The notes: a model not told the origin generated them from the letters alone. DNA of 19,517 nucleotides from Phellopilus nigrolimitatus (GCA_021029095.1 JAJOHG010000445.1:1-19517); one strand, 5' to 3'. Counted from the first letter of the stretch, positions 9,861 to 19,516 are shown. Numbers and translations are program-made.

Positions 9861-12043
9861 ATGTTCAATATCCCCATGCAAATTCTGGCAGCCGTTCTAC
9901 CCATAATATTATATGGCCTTAATACACAAGCTCAAAACATCACTCTGCCACCCATATCTGCACAACCAACCAATGCATCGCAGATTCTAGACCCTCGGCT
10001 CGCGTCATTCTCGATCGAGCTCGCGTACCTACCCACGTTCGCGGGAAATCTCTCCCATCCAAACCTACTAACGCAGCAGCTCATGCAAAGGCTTGTAGAG
10101 CGGACGGGCGTGGGGCCCGACATCCGTCCGGGAGGTATTACAGTGTAAGAACTGATTCACTCTGTTCGGGACATTTAGTTTGAATAGTGCCTTTTAGGGA
10201 CAGTTCGATTTTCGACCCGAATGGGCCTGCGTTAGTATTAGATGAGAGTTCTGTACGTTCAAGCCGCGTTGACTATATTCTCATATCCCTAACTATTCGG
10301 CTAGTCCGGAGGCATCTTTCGCTCGACTTTGTAAGCTCGGCATTTGAATCAGCTCTAGCTGCCCCTGCTGACTTACGATGTTAGCGGGCCAGCGTTCTAC
10401 GAATCGCTATCCATATTTCCCAACACTACACGATTTGTAGTAGATGTCAACCTGGGAAACAATTCTGTCGACATTGCTCAAGCCGAAATTGAAGCTGCTA
10501 TCAAATACCTGGGCTGGGACAGAATTTATTCGCTTGAGTGTAAGCATCCCTTCATCCCGTATTGTCCTTTGAAAGACTATCCTATTTTATGGATATAGTA
10601 GGAAATGAACCTGACCATTACGCAGGAGGATCGCGGCCGGCCAATTGGTCTTCCTCCGACTACGTGCAACAATTTCTCGTTAGTGACCGCCCGTTTAGTT
10701 CACAGCTCTTTCGCGCCCTCTGATCTTCGTTCTGCGTCGCAGAACTGGACATCCATCCTGACAGACAGGTTATCCCTTCCGTCCGATATTTTCCAAGCCG
10801 GCGCATTCGCTGACGACCCGACATCATCTGCGTCGATGACGACAGTCTCGACGATCGAGGAGGGAATCGACACGACGGGTGTCATCAAACTTTTCGATCA
10901 GCACACGTACGGGCGAAATCTCGTCACGTTTTGAGAGGGAAACTAACGTTCTCAACAGTTACCAGTACTCCACGTGCGATTCGGTCCGCGATGCTATCGC
11001 AACGTTACCGAATCTCGTTAACCACCAAAACATCACCGTACGTTTGAGGCATCAAGGTCAATCACCCTATTTCCTTACTTGTATTTTTACAGGCGTATCT
11101 TGACCTGTGGAAGCCCCAGATTGCGGCGGCAAAGAGCAGAGGAAAGGAGTTCGTCGTTGGTAAATATGTTCTTTTCCTCTTGACATTGGTAATTAATATT
11201 CGACATTATATATAGGTGAATACAGTTCCGTATCGTGCTCTGGCAAGCAGAACGTAACCGATACATACGGACAGGCACTCTGGATTGCAGACAGTGCGCA
11301 AGAATATTTTTCTTTATTCAATTTGATCTCTGACGACTCCGTTATTCAAGCCGTACTTTATGGTGCATTCCTGAACATTTCGCGGATGTACCTTCACCAA
11401 GGCGCGACGCTTGTCCTCCAAAGCAGCCAACAAGCAAATACGTAAGTGTGCGCACTAAAATGACAACGCCTTACTGACGCTTTTCGATAGACCCGGGTTT
11501 TCATGGGTACTTCGTCCAATCTGATGTTAAATGCACAAATTAACTTTCGGGGGTTTTCAGTACGACCTCTGGTACCCCATCTACACCGACCGCTTCGGTG
11601 CCGCACGCGCATCGCCCTCGTTCGTCGCATACCTTCTCATCACCGAAGCCATAGGCACGTCGCAGCGCTCGCAGCTCGGCCTCGTCGACGTTCCGGCCTA
11701 CCCGCAGCTCGCCGCGTACGCGATCTGGGACCCACCCGCCCGCGCGGACGGTGTCGCGCGCCTCGCGCTGCTAAATCTTGCCGCGCGCAACATGTCTACA
11801 AGCGCCGCCGACGCGGCGCGCGACGCAGTGACTGTGGACCTGACGCCGTACCTGCGGGAGGGGCAGGCGGCGCGCGTCAAGCGAATGACGAGCCCCGGGC
11901 TGGACTCCAAGGACGTGAGCAGGGTGCTGTGGGCTGGCCAGTCGTACGAAAGCGGCACGGCGTCTGGTGAAGAGACTGTCGAATCGCTGGTGGATGGTAA
12001 AGTCACTCTGCAAGGGAGTGAGGGCATTCTAGTTTTCTTTTGA
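9861..12043 (+). CDS. Secreted GH79 glycoside hydrolase (beta-glucuronidase type)
   Basis: Twelve exons: 9861-10144, 10198-10252, 10305-10330, 10385-10539, 10599-10678, 10743-10906, 10959-11037, 11093-11159, 11216-11293, 11351-11441, 11491-11506 and 11561-12043, giving 525 residues. Residues 1-24 form a signal peptide. The (beta/alpha)8 domain carries LELGNEPDHY, whose Glu (about 177) is the expected acid/base, and VVGEYSSVSCSG, whose Glu (about 305) is the expected nucleophile. Both lie in the positions typical of GH79. A C-terminal beta domain follows (from about PQLAAYAIWDPP, 11702 on). Fungal members release glucuronic acid or its 4-O-methyl form from glycans such as arabinogalactan protein; the exact substrate is inference. 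Exons 3 (26 nt) and 11 (16 nt) are microexons; without them the conserved SGGIFRSTF and TPGFSW stretches are lost. Several N-glycosylation sites (such as QNIT and GNLS) fit secretion. Confidence 0.9.
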
Positions 12044-12345
12044 TCGTTGAAAACGGTACGGGTCGATGAACGGTGTCTAATCGTATTAGCCTATGCTTCA
12101 TCGAACATTCGACGCTGCTCGAAATCCAACAGAAGTGTTGACAGCCGCGTGAACCCGATTCTCATAGCAAGTTGTTAATAAAAGAAGAAGGTCGAAATCT
12201 GTCGAGATGTTGAACACGATTACATCACTCTGTCGCCTTCTCGTTCACTTGGGGTGTTCGTAGTAGTTTTGAGAATTGAAGCTGAAATAGTGCTCGTTAA
12301 AAAAACAAAACAAGCCGCATTTTCTCCAAATACAAATGAGACACA
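12044..12345. other. Convergent intergenic region with 3' ends of two genes
   Basis: 302 bp between the GH79 stop and the stop of the F-box/ankyrin gene. It contains an AATAAA on the plus strand and A-rich sequence (12299-12312). No gene seen. Confidence 0.6.
12177..12182 (+). terminator. AATAAA polyadenylation signal for the GH79 gene
   Basis: A canonical AATAAA lies 134 nt after the GH79 stop codon, a typical 3'-UTR distance, and is followed by A/G-rich then T-rich sequence. Fungal poly(A) signals are often degenerate, so this is supportive rather than decisive. Confidence 0.45.
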
Positions 12346-13276
12346 TCACATAAGTCCACTGGTACGCATGCGCTTTATGGTTCGCATGTCCGGCCTAGCA
12401 CCTTTTTCTAATAAGTATTCCACGATGTCTCGCGCATCCGCTTCCACAGCCAGCCGCAGCATCTCCGTTGTTACCTCCACCCTGTCCGTCAGCCGTCTCC
12501 GCTTCGTTCCTCGTTTCATCGTCATCTTTGACTCAGCATCCCCTCTCCCGCTCTGTCCTCTAGACCCGTCATCACCACATCTGCCAGCCGCACAGACATC
12601 GCCCTCCTTGCGCTCGATCAAAGCACGTACGAGAACGAGGTCCCGTTTCTTGATTGCAAGTCTGACGGCTAGCGCGTCCTTCTGCTTCGGCGTCGCGCCG
12701 CAGTTCAAGAGGAATTCTACGAGCGGGTGAAACCCGGCGTGGACTGCCCGCGAGAGTGCATAGCCATCGTGCGCGTTGGGATCGGGCGGACGGATCCGCG
12801 CGTTGGTGTACAAGTCGTGCAGGAACGGTAGCGGTGCGTCGAAGCGCGACCAGCGTGCGGAGCCTACACGGGGTGTGAGTGGCTTAAAGAGGCGCTTCGG
12901 GAGCTCCGGCGGGACGTCCTCCTGGTCTTGGGTGACGGGATCGTCCGCAGACAGGCGAAGCACGGCATCGAGCACGGCCTCGGAACATAAAGGGAATCGC
13001 AGAGCATATGTAACTATTCCTCTCTTTTTGATTTTTGTGGGCGCCGGAAGCAAGTAGCGTCGGAAGATATACTCCGCGCGAAAGGAAGAGGGAGTGGCTT
13101 TGAAGATTTCATGAGTCCGCTTGTCCAGGATCGGCAAGGCTTCGCTCAATGCAAAGAGTTGGATCTCATAAAGGAGCTATAAAAGTTGAAAGTAAAAGCT
13201 GTAAGCATATTTATTGTATGTTATGAACCAACCATACCTCTACTGGAAGTTTTTTAAGCTCTGAAAGAGTATGCAT
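12346..13276 (-). CDS. F-box-like/ankyrin-repeat protein
   Basis: Two exons, 13276-13238 and 13176-12346, give 289 residues. The long frame has no ATG of its own at the front (it opens after an acceptor at 13178-13177). A 39-nt first exon supplies the start and joins as LKKLPVELLYEIQLFALSEA, an F-box-like helix pair (residues 7-26). F-box domains recruit Skp1 of SCF ubiquitin ligases; several Agaricomycete proteins of this layout exist. Residues about 150-205 (ALSRAVHAGFHPLVEFLLNC and the following helix pair) and 250-285 (LRLAVEADARDIVEYLLEKG) are ankyrin-like repeats that may bind a substrate. A basic cluster (KRGTKRRR, about 233-240) between them could be a nuclear localisation signal. The middle section is divergent, so a role in ubiquitination is inference. 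Confidence 0.72.
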
Positions 13277-13379
13277 TTGTGACTCTGAGAATACGGCGGC
13301 AGAGTCATACTGATAGCGCGGAGTCCGAATTGCATCCAAATCGAGTATCTATGCCACTCAGCATGCACTAGCGGCGGAG

Positions 13380-13386
13380 TTATATA
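13380..13386 (-). promoter_or_regulatory. Candidate TATA box of the F-box/ankyrin gene
   Basis: TATATAA on the minus strand, 104 bp upstream of the ATG at 13276. Position fits a TATA box with a 5' leader of about 70 nt. Motif and distance only. Confidence 0.3.
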
Positions 13387-13908
13387 GCAGTATTATGAAT
13401 AATGTTGCTTGAGTGATAGTTTCAAGTTGAAGGGGATAATCCCGGTATTCACATTGGATATTTTGTCATATTTTTGACTGCGCCTATTTAATACCGCAAG
13501 TCCTTAGGGTCTTCGTATCTCTGCCGCAGAGCTCTAGAGAACACGAATCTGTACACTTGGAAAAGCTCGCCCAGACTATGTCGATCGAGCAAATCACATA
13601 TCATAATCAACTTGAACTACGGAGACTCTACTACTACTCCGAGTCCAGAAGATCATTCCGCACTCGCGTGTGCAGATGTCCTGCAGGAGCTCTTGGTCGC
13701 ATTTTATTAGCTAGAGACAAGTCGCTCAGTAACCGCCCTTGAGCGTCTAATAGAATAAACGAGTCCCGGCGCTATCCGTTGTTCTTCAACAAAGGAGAAA
13801 TAACATAGATGCATGCCATCCAAGGAAAGTAGAGACATGGTCGGAACTTGGAAGCAAGCCGCGCAGACAAATCGGCTTATTATGGAAATATTTTTTCACG
13901 GCGCATAT

Positions 13909-13948
13909 GTAAGCATCGTCTGCAAGCTGAGTCTAACACGACTTGCAG
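13909..13948 (+). other. Possible 40-nt intron in the 5' UTR of TMA46
   Basis: A GTAAGC donor (13909), a CTAAC branch-like word (about 13933) and a TTGCAG acceptor (13943-13948) sit just before the TMA46 ATG at 13974. Removing it does not alter the protein. At 40 nt it is shorter than every other intron modelled here (47 nt upward), so it may be fortuitous. Confidence 0.3.
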
Positions 13949-13973
13949 TCGCAACAGCTCATCATCTCAAGAA

Positions 13974-15407
13974 ATGGCTCCTCCAAAGAAGCAGGAAAAA
14001 GCGAGCTCTTCAAAGACGAAGGATGATAAGGTGCGCAGGTCCGCCTCGGATTATTCGGGCTCGTTATTGATATTTTAAATATTTTCTTAGACCTTCGGCA
14101 TGAAGAATGTATGTCCCGCCACGTTCCCCGTGCGCCCGCCCACGGCTCTGACGACACTCGCCCCGGTGTAGAAAAACAGGTCTGCAAGGGTGCAAAAGGA
14201 AGTCGCGCGCATCCAGTCGGCGGCCTCCCAGTCCGGCAAGTCGCGCGCGACGCTCGAGAAGGAGAAGGAGAGAGACCTGCGCGCGAAGCAGAAGCTGGAA
14301 GACGAAAAGCGCGCGAAGGAGGAGGCTGCGCTGCTCAAACCTGCGCAGACGCAGAAGGTGCCCTTCGGCGTCGACCCCAAGACCGTGCTCTGCACGTTCT
14401 ATAAGGCGGGCCATTGCGAGAAGGGGAACAAGTGCAAGTTCAGCCATGATCTGAATGTGGAGCGGCGGGTCGAGAAGAAGAATTTGTATGCGGACACCAG
14501 AGAGGAGAAGCTGGAGGGTACGTCTTTTGTCTCATTGCCCGCGTGGTTTGCTCAGCTCGCGCAGATACTATGGAGAATTGGGACGAGGAGAAGCTACGAA
14601 ATGTAGTTCTATCAAAGCATGGCAACCCGCGGACAACGACAGATGTATGTTCTGTCTACCTCAAATTTTTTCGTCAGATACTCAACTACTCCATCAGATT
14701 GTGTGTAAATTTTTCATCGAAGCCATCGAGAATCAAAAGTGGGTTTGTGCATGATTTTTCCTGCAGTAGCGCTGACTGTTGCCTCAGGTTCGGTTGGTTC
14801 TGGGAGTGCCCAGGCGGGGGCGAGAAGTGCCAGTATCGCCATGCCTTACCAGCAGGATTCGTACTTAAATCGCATAAAAAGGCCGCAGAGGAGGCGGCGA
14901 AGGCAAAGGTTATCAGTTTGGAGGAGTTCCTGGAGGTTGAGGTAAGCCGTCCCGATGGCTTTTCTCCTGATTACATAGTTGACGGAATTATTGTTCTTAG
15001 CGCCATAAGCTGGGAACGAATCTCACGCCGGTAACCCCGGAGACATTTGCGAAGTGGAAGAAGACGCGGATGGACAAGAAAGAGGCGGAGGCGGAAGCGC
15101 AAAGGAAGGCGAAGGACGTGCAGGCGGCGGCGGGAAAGAACACAGGCATGAGCGGTCGAGACCTGGTGCGTACCTTTCATTTTCGTCCAGCCATCTTGCA
15201 ACTCACGAACCGTTACAGTTTTCTTACAACCCCGAGTGGTTTGCGGACGAGGACGACGACATGGGGGAGGAGTGGGACATCGAGAAATACAGACGGGAGA
15301 CGGAGGCGGCAGAGGCCGTGGAGGAGGCCTCACGGCTTGCATCCCTCGACATCAACGACGACGCCTACCGGGAAGATACCACCGAGACAGCAGAAGTGGG
15401 ATCCTGA
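13974..15407 (+). CDS. TMA46: CCCH zinc-finger ribosome-associated protein TMA46 (ZC3H15/DFRP1 family)
   Basis: Eight exons: 13974-14030, 14091-14108, 14172-14517, 14565-14644, 14698-14738, 14788-14941, 15001-15165 and 15219-15407, giving 349 residues. In yeast, Tma46 binds ribosomes and partners the GTPase Rbg1 (the DRG1-DFRP1 complex). The order is diagnostic: a Lys-rich start MAPPKKQEK; TFGMKNKNRSARVQK across the 18-nt exon 2; a charged helix; PFGVDPKTVLC leading into a finger C99-x7-C107-x5-C113-x3-H117; DTMENWDEEKLRNVVLSKHG; a second Cys/His motif (FGWFWECPGGGEKCQYRH); SLEEFLEVERHKLGTNLTPV; KWKKTRMDKKEAEAEA; MSGRDLFSYNPEWF, the expected DRG1-binding part; and an acidic tail. Exon 5 must end at 14738 (donor GTGGGT); ending it after TGG breaks the frame. 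It is convergent with CWC2, stops 121 bp apart. Confidence 0.93.
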
Positions 15408-15528
15408 GTTTCTGAGAAGCAAAGCAAGCCACGCATGTACTCTTCCGAATATGTCATTTGCTACATCAAAATCTACACTACGTATTATAAAAACAGCAAG
15501 GAATGTACAAAAGGACCAAGTCACATAG

Positions 15529-16829
15529 CTAGTCGTCGTCGCTCCCATAGTCCAATGCAAGACTCGATGTGAGAGGCTTCGGCGGTGCGTTTTGCTTTAC
15601 CACTTTGGTGTTTTCGTGCCGCTTGCGGATCTCGGCGAAGTACTTGAGACCCTCTATAGTGTCTGCATTCAACAGCCCCAACGGCTGGGTAGGTTCTGGT
15701 GCGTCGAGACGCCGTCTCTTCGCCCTGTGTGAGCCATCATCGTCTGACTCGCTGGCCTCTTCCTCCGCGAGCGCCTCCAGCTCGCGGCGCTGTTCATCCT
15801 CCACATCGTCGCCGTCGCCCTCTTCTTCGTCCTTCAGCACGTCGCCGTCCTCGAGCGCACGCACCGCACGCATCGCATCGACGATGCGCGGGTCCATGCG
15901 CTCCTGGATCGCTGTGCGGCCCATATCCACGATGCGCTCCTGCTCCGCGACCTTGGATGTCGGGTTCGGGTCCTCCGTCGCCCAGCGCACGTTGAGAATC
16001 TCGTCGTTGTCGAGCGACTGGCACGCCATCGACTCCTTCGCGAATTGCGCGTTGAGCTCGGAGACGTACGTCACGAAAGCCACGCTGCGGTACTGCAGGA
16101 CTCGTACTAAAAAGTCGGTCAGCATGAAAGGTGGTTTGTTGAAAACAAAGGACACGCACTCTTCTCGATCTCACCCCATTCCTTGAAGTGCCTAATTATG
16201 ATCTCCTCTGTATCCGGCCCCGGGCCCGTCTCCTTCACCCTGCCTACATACAGCGTGCGGTTCTGACGCGAGAAGCTGCCAACGCCGCCCATGTCGTCGC
16301 GGTAGTCGACGAACTTGTCGCGCGCGAAGCAGTCCTTTGACGAGTCTGGGAGAGCCCATGACGCATCAGGCAGCATATGCAGGTACTCGCACTCCCAGCC
16401 ATATGGGCAGCACCCGCGCGCAAAGAAGAGACAGCAGTACCGAATTCCGGTTGTGTTCGCGCGCGTGAGGCCCTGGTCGCGTTTGATGCTGCAGCGTGTC
16501 TGGGATTTTGTCTTGCTGGAGAGAAGTCAGTAGTGTTTGCAGCCGGAGACGGCAAGCAACGCACTTCGAGTAGCTATCTTCCCTGTCTCCGCCCGCCCAT
16601 TTGTTATACCATATATCTAGACTTCGGCGTCAGTGGCCGTCGAAATCACAATTCGAAGGATATACTCACTGTACTCCTTCCCGGTCTGCGGAGTCTCTTT
16701 CTTTTCCACCTCCCCAGGCGCTACCTGCTTTCTAGCCGGTTTCAGCTTCTTCGGTGGCTTGAGAGTCGTCAGTTTAGTTGTCGTGGTGGTCATCACTGCC
16801 GTGCTCGTCTCTGCGGTGCTCGGGCTCAT
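15529..16829 (-). CDS. CWC2: Pre-mRNA-splicing factor Cwc2 (RBM22-like)
   Basis: Four exons (16829-16670, 16616-16565, 16515-16160, 16106-15529) give 381 residues. Cwc2 belongs to the Prp19-associated (NTC) group and contacts U6 snRNA near the spliceosome active site. After a basic N-terminus come GKEYNIWYNKWAGGD (about 50-64), KTKSQTRC, then the CCCH finger C99-x7-C107-x5-C113-x3-H117 (CLFFARGCCPYGWECEYLH). The connector LPDSSKDCFARDKF and DDMGGVGSFSRQNRTLYVGR lead into an RRM (about 157-240) with RSVAFVTYVSELNAQFAKE and DEILNVRWATEDPNP. The C-terminal 140 residues are acidic and low-complexity with a basic patch (RAKRRRLD). The first ATG in frame was used; upstream there are only non-ATG codons. 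Two of the three introns use a GTGCGT donor. Confidence 0.93.
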
Positions 16830-17164
16830 CGTCGTTCCCGGTGAGACTTGTTGGCAAACCAAGTGAGGTAAGCAGAGCTACTTATGTAAGCAATGATTGG
16901 AGACGAAGTGCAGCGATCAGCCTCAACGCATGTTGTAATGTTGCTTCTTACACTGACTCTCCCTACAGAGACATCTTGCTGGCAGAAATCAACACTCAGT
17001 CAAACTGCCTCTGTCAAAAAGACAGATCGTCGACTCCGACCATCCATTAATTTACGAAGCCCGTTGCAGCACAAGGAAGAAAGCTACAATAAATTATGGG
17101 AAGGAATCCATGCAATCCACAAATAAATCAAAGGTTTCTGGCTAGACAAATACAGAATGAAAAA
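16830..17164. other. Intergenic region between CWC2 and the PARP-like gene
   Basis: 335 bp between two minus-strand genes. It should hold the CWC2 promoter and the PARP-like 3' end. Open frames are short and without family resemblance. I saw no clear TATA box for CWC2 and no minus-strand AATAAA after the PARP-like stop. Confidence 0.5.
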
Positions 17165-18171
17165 TCAATCTTCCTCCAACTCGTAGATGGCCAGGTACGC
17201 AGGACGAATGGCGTCGTTGTTGTACACCACTGTTTCCTCGTAGTTGAGGTCTCCGCCTGGTTCACCGGAGACCTGTAAAATCAACTAAGCCGAAAAGCCG
17301 GAAAGGCTGCGATAAAATTACAAACCGAATGGAAGCCTGATGGCGCCTGTAGAAGATGCGTTAAGCTCTCCTTAGTTTAGAACTCCCTCCCTACCATAAC
17401 GCGATTCAATAGAAGGAAGCGTTTCTTCGCATCCGGATGAGTAGGTTTACAATAATCGTCAGCCTCTGGGAAAAAACCCCCCCTTCAGGCAATCTTGAAC
17501 GAATAGGGTCAAAGGAAATCAAGTACTGGATGAACAAATGGACGTGTATATTCCCCTCCCAAATCTACGCTTGTTACTCAGTGGTTTTTATTTTATAAAA
17601 ACGTTACACATGCGCACCTAGAAAATTGGCAATTTGATCCACAATTCTTGATGTCGAAAGATGATTGGATGATCCTACACAAGGAACAACACGGCGAGAG
17701 GCATATATCGTCATGAGTCTCATCTTCTCCTAAAAGACATGCTCTTGTCGTCCCGTGAAAGAGCAAGCTTTCGTTCAAATCAAACCGACTACCATCTGTC
17801 AATAGAATGGGTGGTATATGTTGTAAATGTACTATTTGTCTATCCGTGAAGTCGTCAGAAATGAGACTCGTTCTAGGTCCCTATAGGACTTACTGATATA
17901 TGAAGTAAGCCTCGTCGGAATGCGAGGATCGAATTATCTTGAGAACTCTGATCAATCTGGGTCTTGTCTTCTTATAATTACTCCACCCAGAGTCGAGGAG
18001 GAACATGACTGTAGAAACAAGCATGAGTCTTTCTTTTCGAAGCGATGAAAAACGAAAAAGCAAACCTTGTAGATATTCAAAGGTATCTGGCGCCAAAGAA
18101 ACCAGCTTGACTTGCTCATCAGGTTTCCACAAACAGGAGCTGTCGCTCATAGCATCCGCGTACATATCCAT
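17165..18171 (-). CDS. Small PARP-catalytic-domain protein (mono/poly-ADP-ribosyltransferase-like)
   Basis: Spliced from short exons: 18171-18066, 18008-17894, 17839-17618, 17564-17527, 17465-17395, 17346-17326 and 17272-17165, giving 226 residues. PARPs transfer ADP-ribose from NAD+. All three catalytic-triad elements are present: His102 in NESLLFHGT, Tyr154 in RFGRGIYTSICSSKADDY, and the Glu in LNYEETVVYNNDAIRPAYL near the C-terminus. The stretch CLLGEDETHDDICLSPCCSL has the clustered cysteines typical of the small fungal PARP-like proteins. The N-terminal part (LDSGWSNYKKTRPRLIRVLK) fits the start of that domain. The weak point is 17394-17347. This can be a 48-nt intron, but it also reads in frame as family-like sequence (VMVGREF, then a TAA, then TKESLTHLLQ). 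The gene may therefore be a recent pseudogene or have gained an intron. The start is the first ATG of the first exon; an earlier exon is possible. Confidence 0.75.
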
Positions 18172-18485
18172 TGTGTTCAAGAGGAAAGAGGGGTAGGCGG
18201 CGAATCATACGGTTCACCTTTACCTCTTTAAATGGGCAAACCTCGCTCACAGGCGTTTGCCCGACTGGTCTACAAATATGGATGTGCAAGAACAGGGCCC
18301 GGAGAAATGTCGTCTTGATCCGACCAAAGAGAGCCGTGAAGTGGAGCGACTCCGAAGCCAAGTGGTATCGCCTTTCATGAAGTTTTGAATGAGGGAAGGG
18401 GGACATGAGACGTCCTGCCGCTTCCGAAGGCAGTGAGCGCCCTCGCACGACTACTCGCTGGTCACGATCAACGGAACTGCACTCC

Positions 18486-18492
18486 TATAAAA
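18486..18492 (+). promoter_or_regulatory. TATA-box-like TATAAAA with no identified gene
   Basis: CTATAAAAGG (18485-18494) is the best TATA consensus in the window. It sits in GC-richer flanks as at real core promoters. Any gene it served would run rightward from about 18515, where I find only short frames. One of these starts at ATG 18720 and reaches a strong GTGAGT donor at 18742. Confidence 0.35.
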
Positions 18493-18825
18493 GGGCGGAC
18501 ATGCCTGCAACCTGGCAATGTGCAAACGACTGGAGAGCGCCGGTAATTCGCATAGAACATTCACATATGATCTCCTTCTGCACTTCTTTCACTGATCGCC
18601 GGCAGGCCCATTGGAAGCTGTTGGTACTAAGGGCACGCAGTCAGGACATTGTGTTGGATTCGCTGCACAGATATGTCTGGCTCCGGTGCCGTGTGGAAGA
18701 GAGGAGAAGTACGATCATCATGTCATTTTCCGTACTACCCGGTGAGTGCGGCGAGACGCGGGGAAAGATCAGCATGAACTATCTGTCGCTTCAGATAATG
18801 TGAATGTGTAGAACCTTCTTCCCTA

Positions 18826-19260
18826 TTACAGACTCGTTCTTGCAGGACACAGGATTGCCCAAGGCCTGTGTACATTTGGAGGAGACATGGATAAACTGAT
18901 CGCTCGACAGTCCTTCACCAGAAGCTCAAGTTCGCCCGCAGCCCGCAGGGCAGTAGTCGAGGCTGCAGTATGGGCGCCAATACTAGTGTAGGCAAGGTCG
19001 AGATCCAGGAGAGAGACAGAGGACAGAACACTGGAGATACACAGCCACCTTATTCCGGACAACTCTTCGACGCCAGTAATCTTCGTAAGCCATCTTCTCT
19101 TGAGTTCGGTTTTATGAGGATTATAAGCGCCAAAAAAAATGATTCGAGGAAGCGTCGGTAAGCCAGTAGAAAGAGAATGCTTCTGTGCGCATTGAAAGAA
19201 AGCTGTGCTAACTTTTGCCTCACGTCCAAGTCGTGGAGAGACATGAAAGTGGTGCCGCAT
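18826..19260 (-). CDS. Weak hypothetical open frame
   Basis: Open from an ATG at 19260 to a stop at 18826, 144 codons. The middle (SSVSLLDLDLAYTSIGAHTA and the following Ala/Leu/Glu-rich stretch) looks amphipathic and could be part of a spliced protein; the two ends look random. No family is recognised. A chance open frame of this length is not rare, so it is listed only because nothing else occupies this interval. Confidence 0.2.
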   Translation of the reverse strand: MRHHFHVSPRLGREAKVSTAFFQCAQKHSLSTGLPTLPRIIFFGAYNPHKTELKRRWLTKITGVEELSGIRWLCISSVLSSVSLLDLDLAYTSIGAHTAASTTALRAAGELELLVKDCRAISLSMSPPNVHRPWAILCPARTSL

Positions 19261-19498
19261 ACGCGCCTCCTCCAATCAAGCGAGATCCTTGCCGGGTCCG
19301 ACCCACGGAATAAGTCACTGCTGAATTCTTCTTCAGGTCAAAAACGAATGTACATGTACTCAAAATGTTCGGCGCTCGTTAGCATTGCAGGCACATATAT
19401 CGTTCATCTCACCGGTACCCTATGCGATGACATTTATCCTGGGACGCGTACTTGTCGATGCGCGCAGGCTGACACATAGGATAGATGAGATGACTTGA

Positions 19499-19516
19499 AC
19501 AATCGTGCGCGATTGT
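19499..19516. repeat. Short perfect inverted repeat at the window edge
   Basis: ACAATCG and its complement CGATTGT flank a TGCG spacer, giving a 7-bp stem with a 4-nt loop. It is not tied to any gene seen here. Confidence 0.6.

Larger units (their letters stand above)
13277..13973. other. Divergent intergenic region, F-box/ankyrin gene and TMA46
   Basis: About 700 bp holding both promoters. The 61-codon open frame at 13557-13742 has no family resemblance. A TATATAA on the minus strand and a possible short 5'-UTR intron before TMA46 (13909-13948) are the only signals noted. Confidence 0.5.

Noticed and set aside
12254..12730. 158-codon plus-strand open frame
   Set aside because: Antisense to the F-box/ankyrin gene, which has conserved protein features and a matching first exon.
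13149..13149. Start of the ankyrin protein at this position
   Set aside because: The codon is TTG. The frame continues upstream to a splice acceptor, and a first exon beginning with ATG at 13276 completes an F-box-like motif.
14739..14742. Donor after TGG (GTTTGT) for TMA46 exon 5
   Set aside because: It puts the next exon out of frame. The donor GTGGGT at 14739 restores the conserved K-FGWFWEC join.
15569..16186. 205-codon plus-strand open frame rich in serine
   Set aside because: It is antisense to the acidic tail and RRM of CWC2; the Ser-rich product mirrors Asp/Glu codons.
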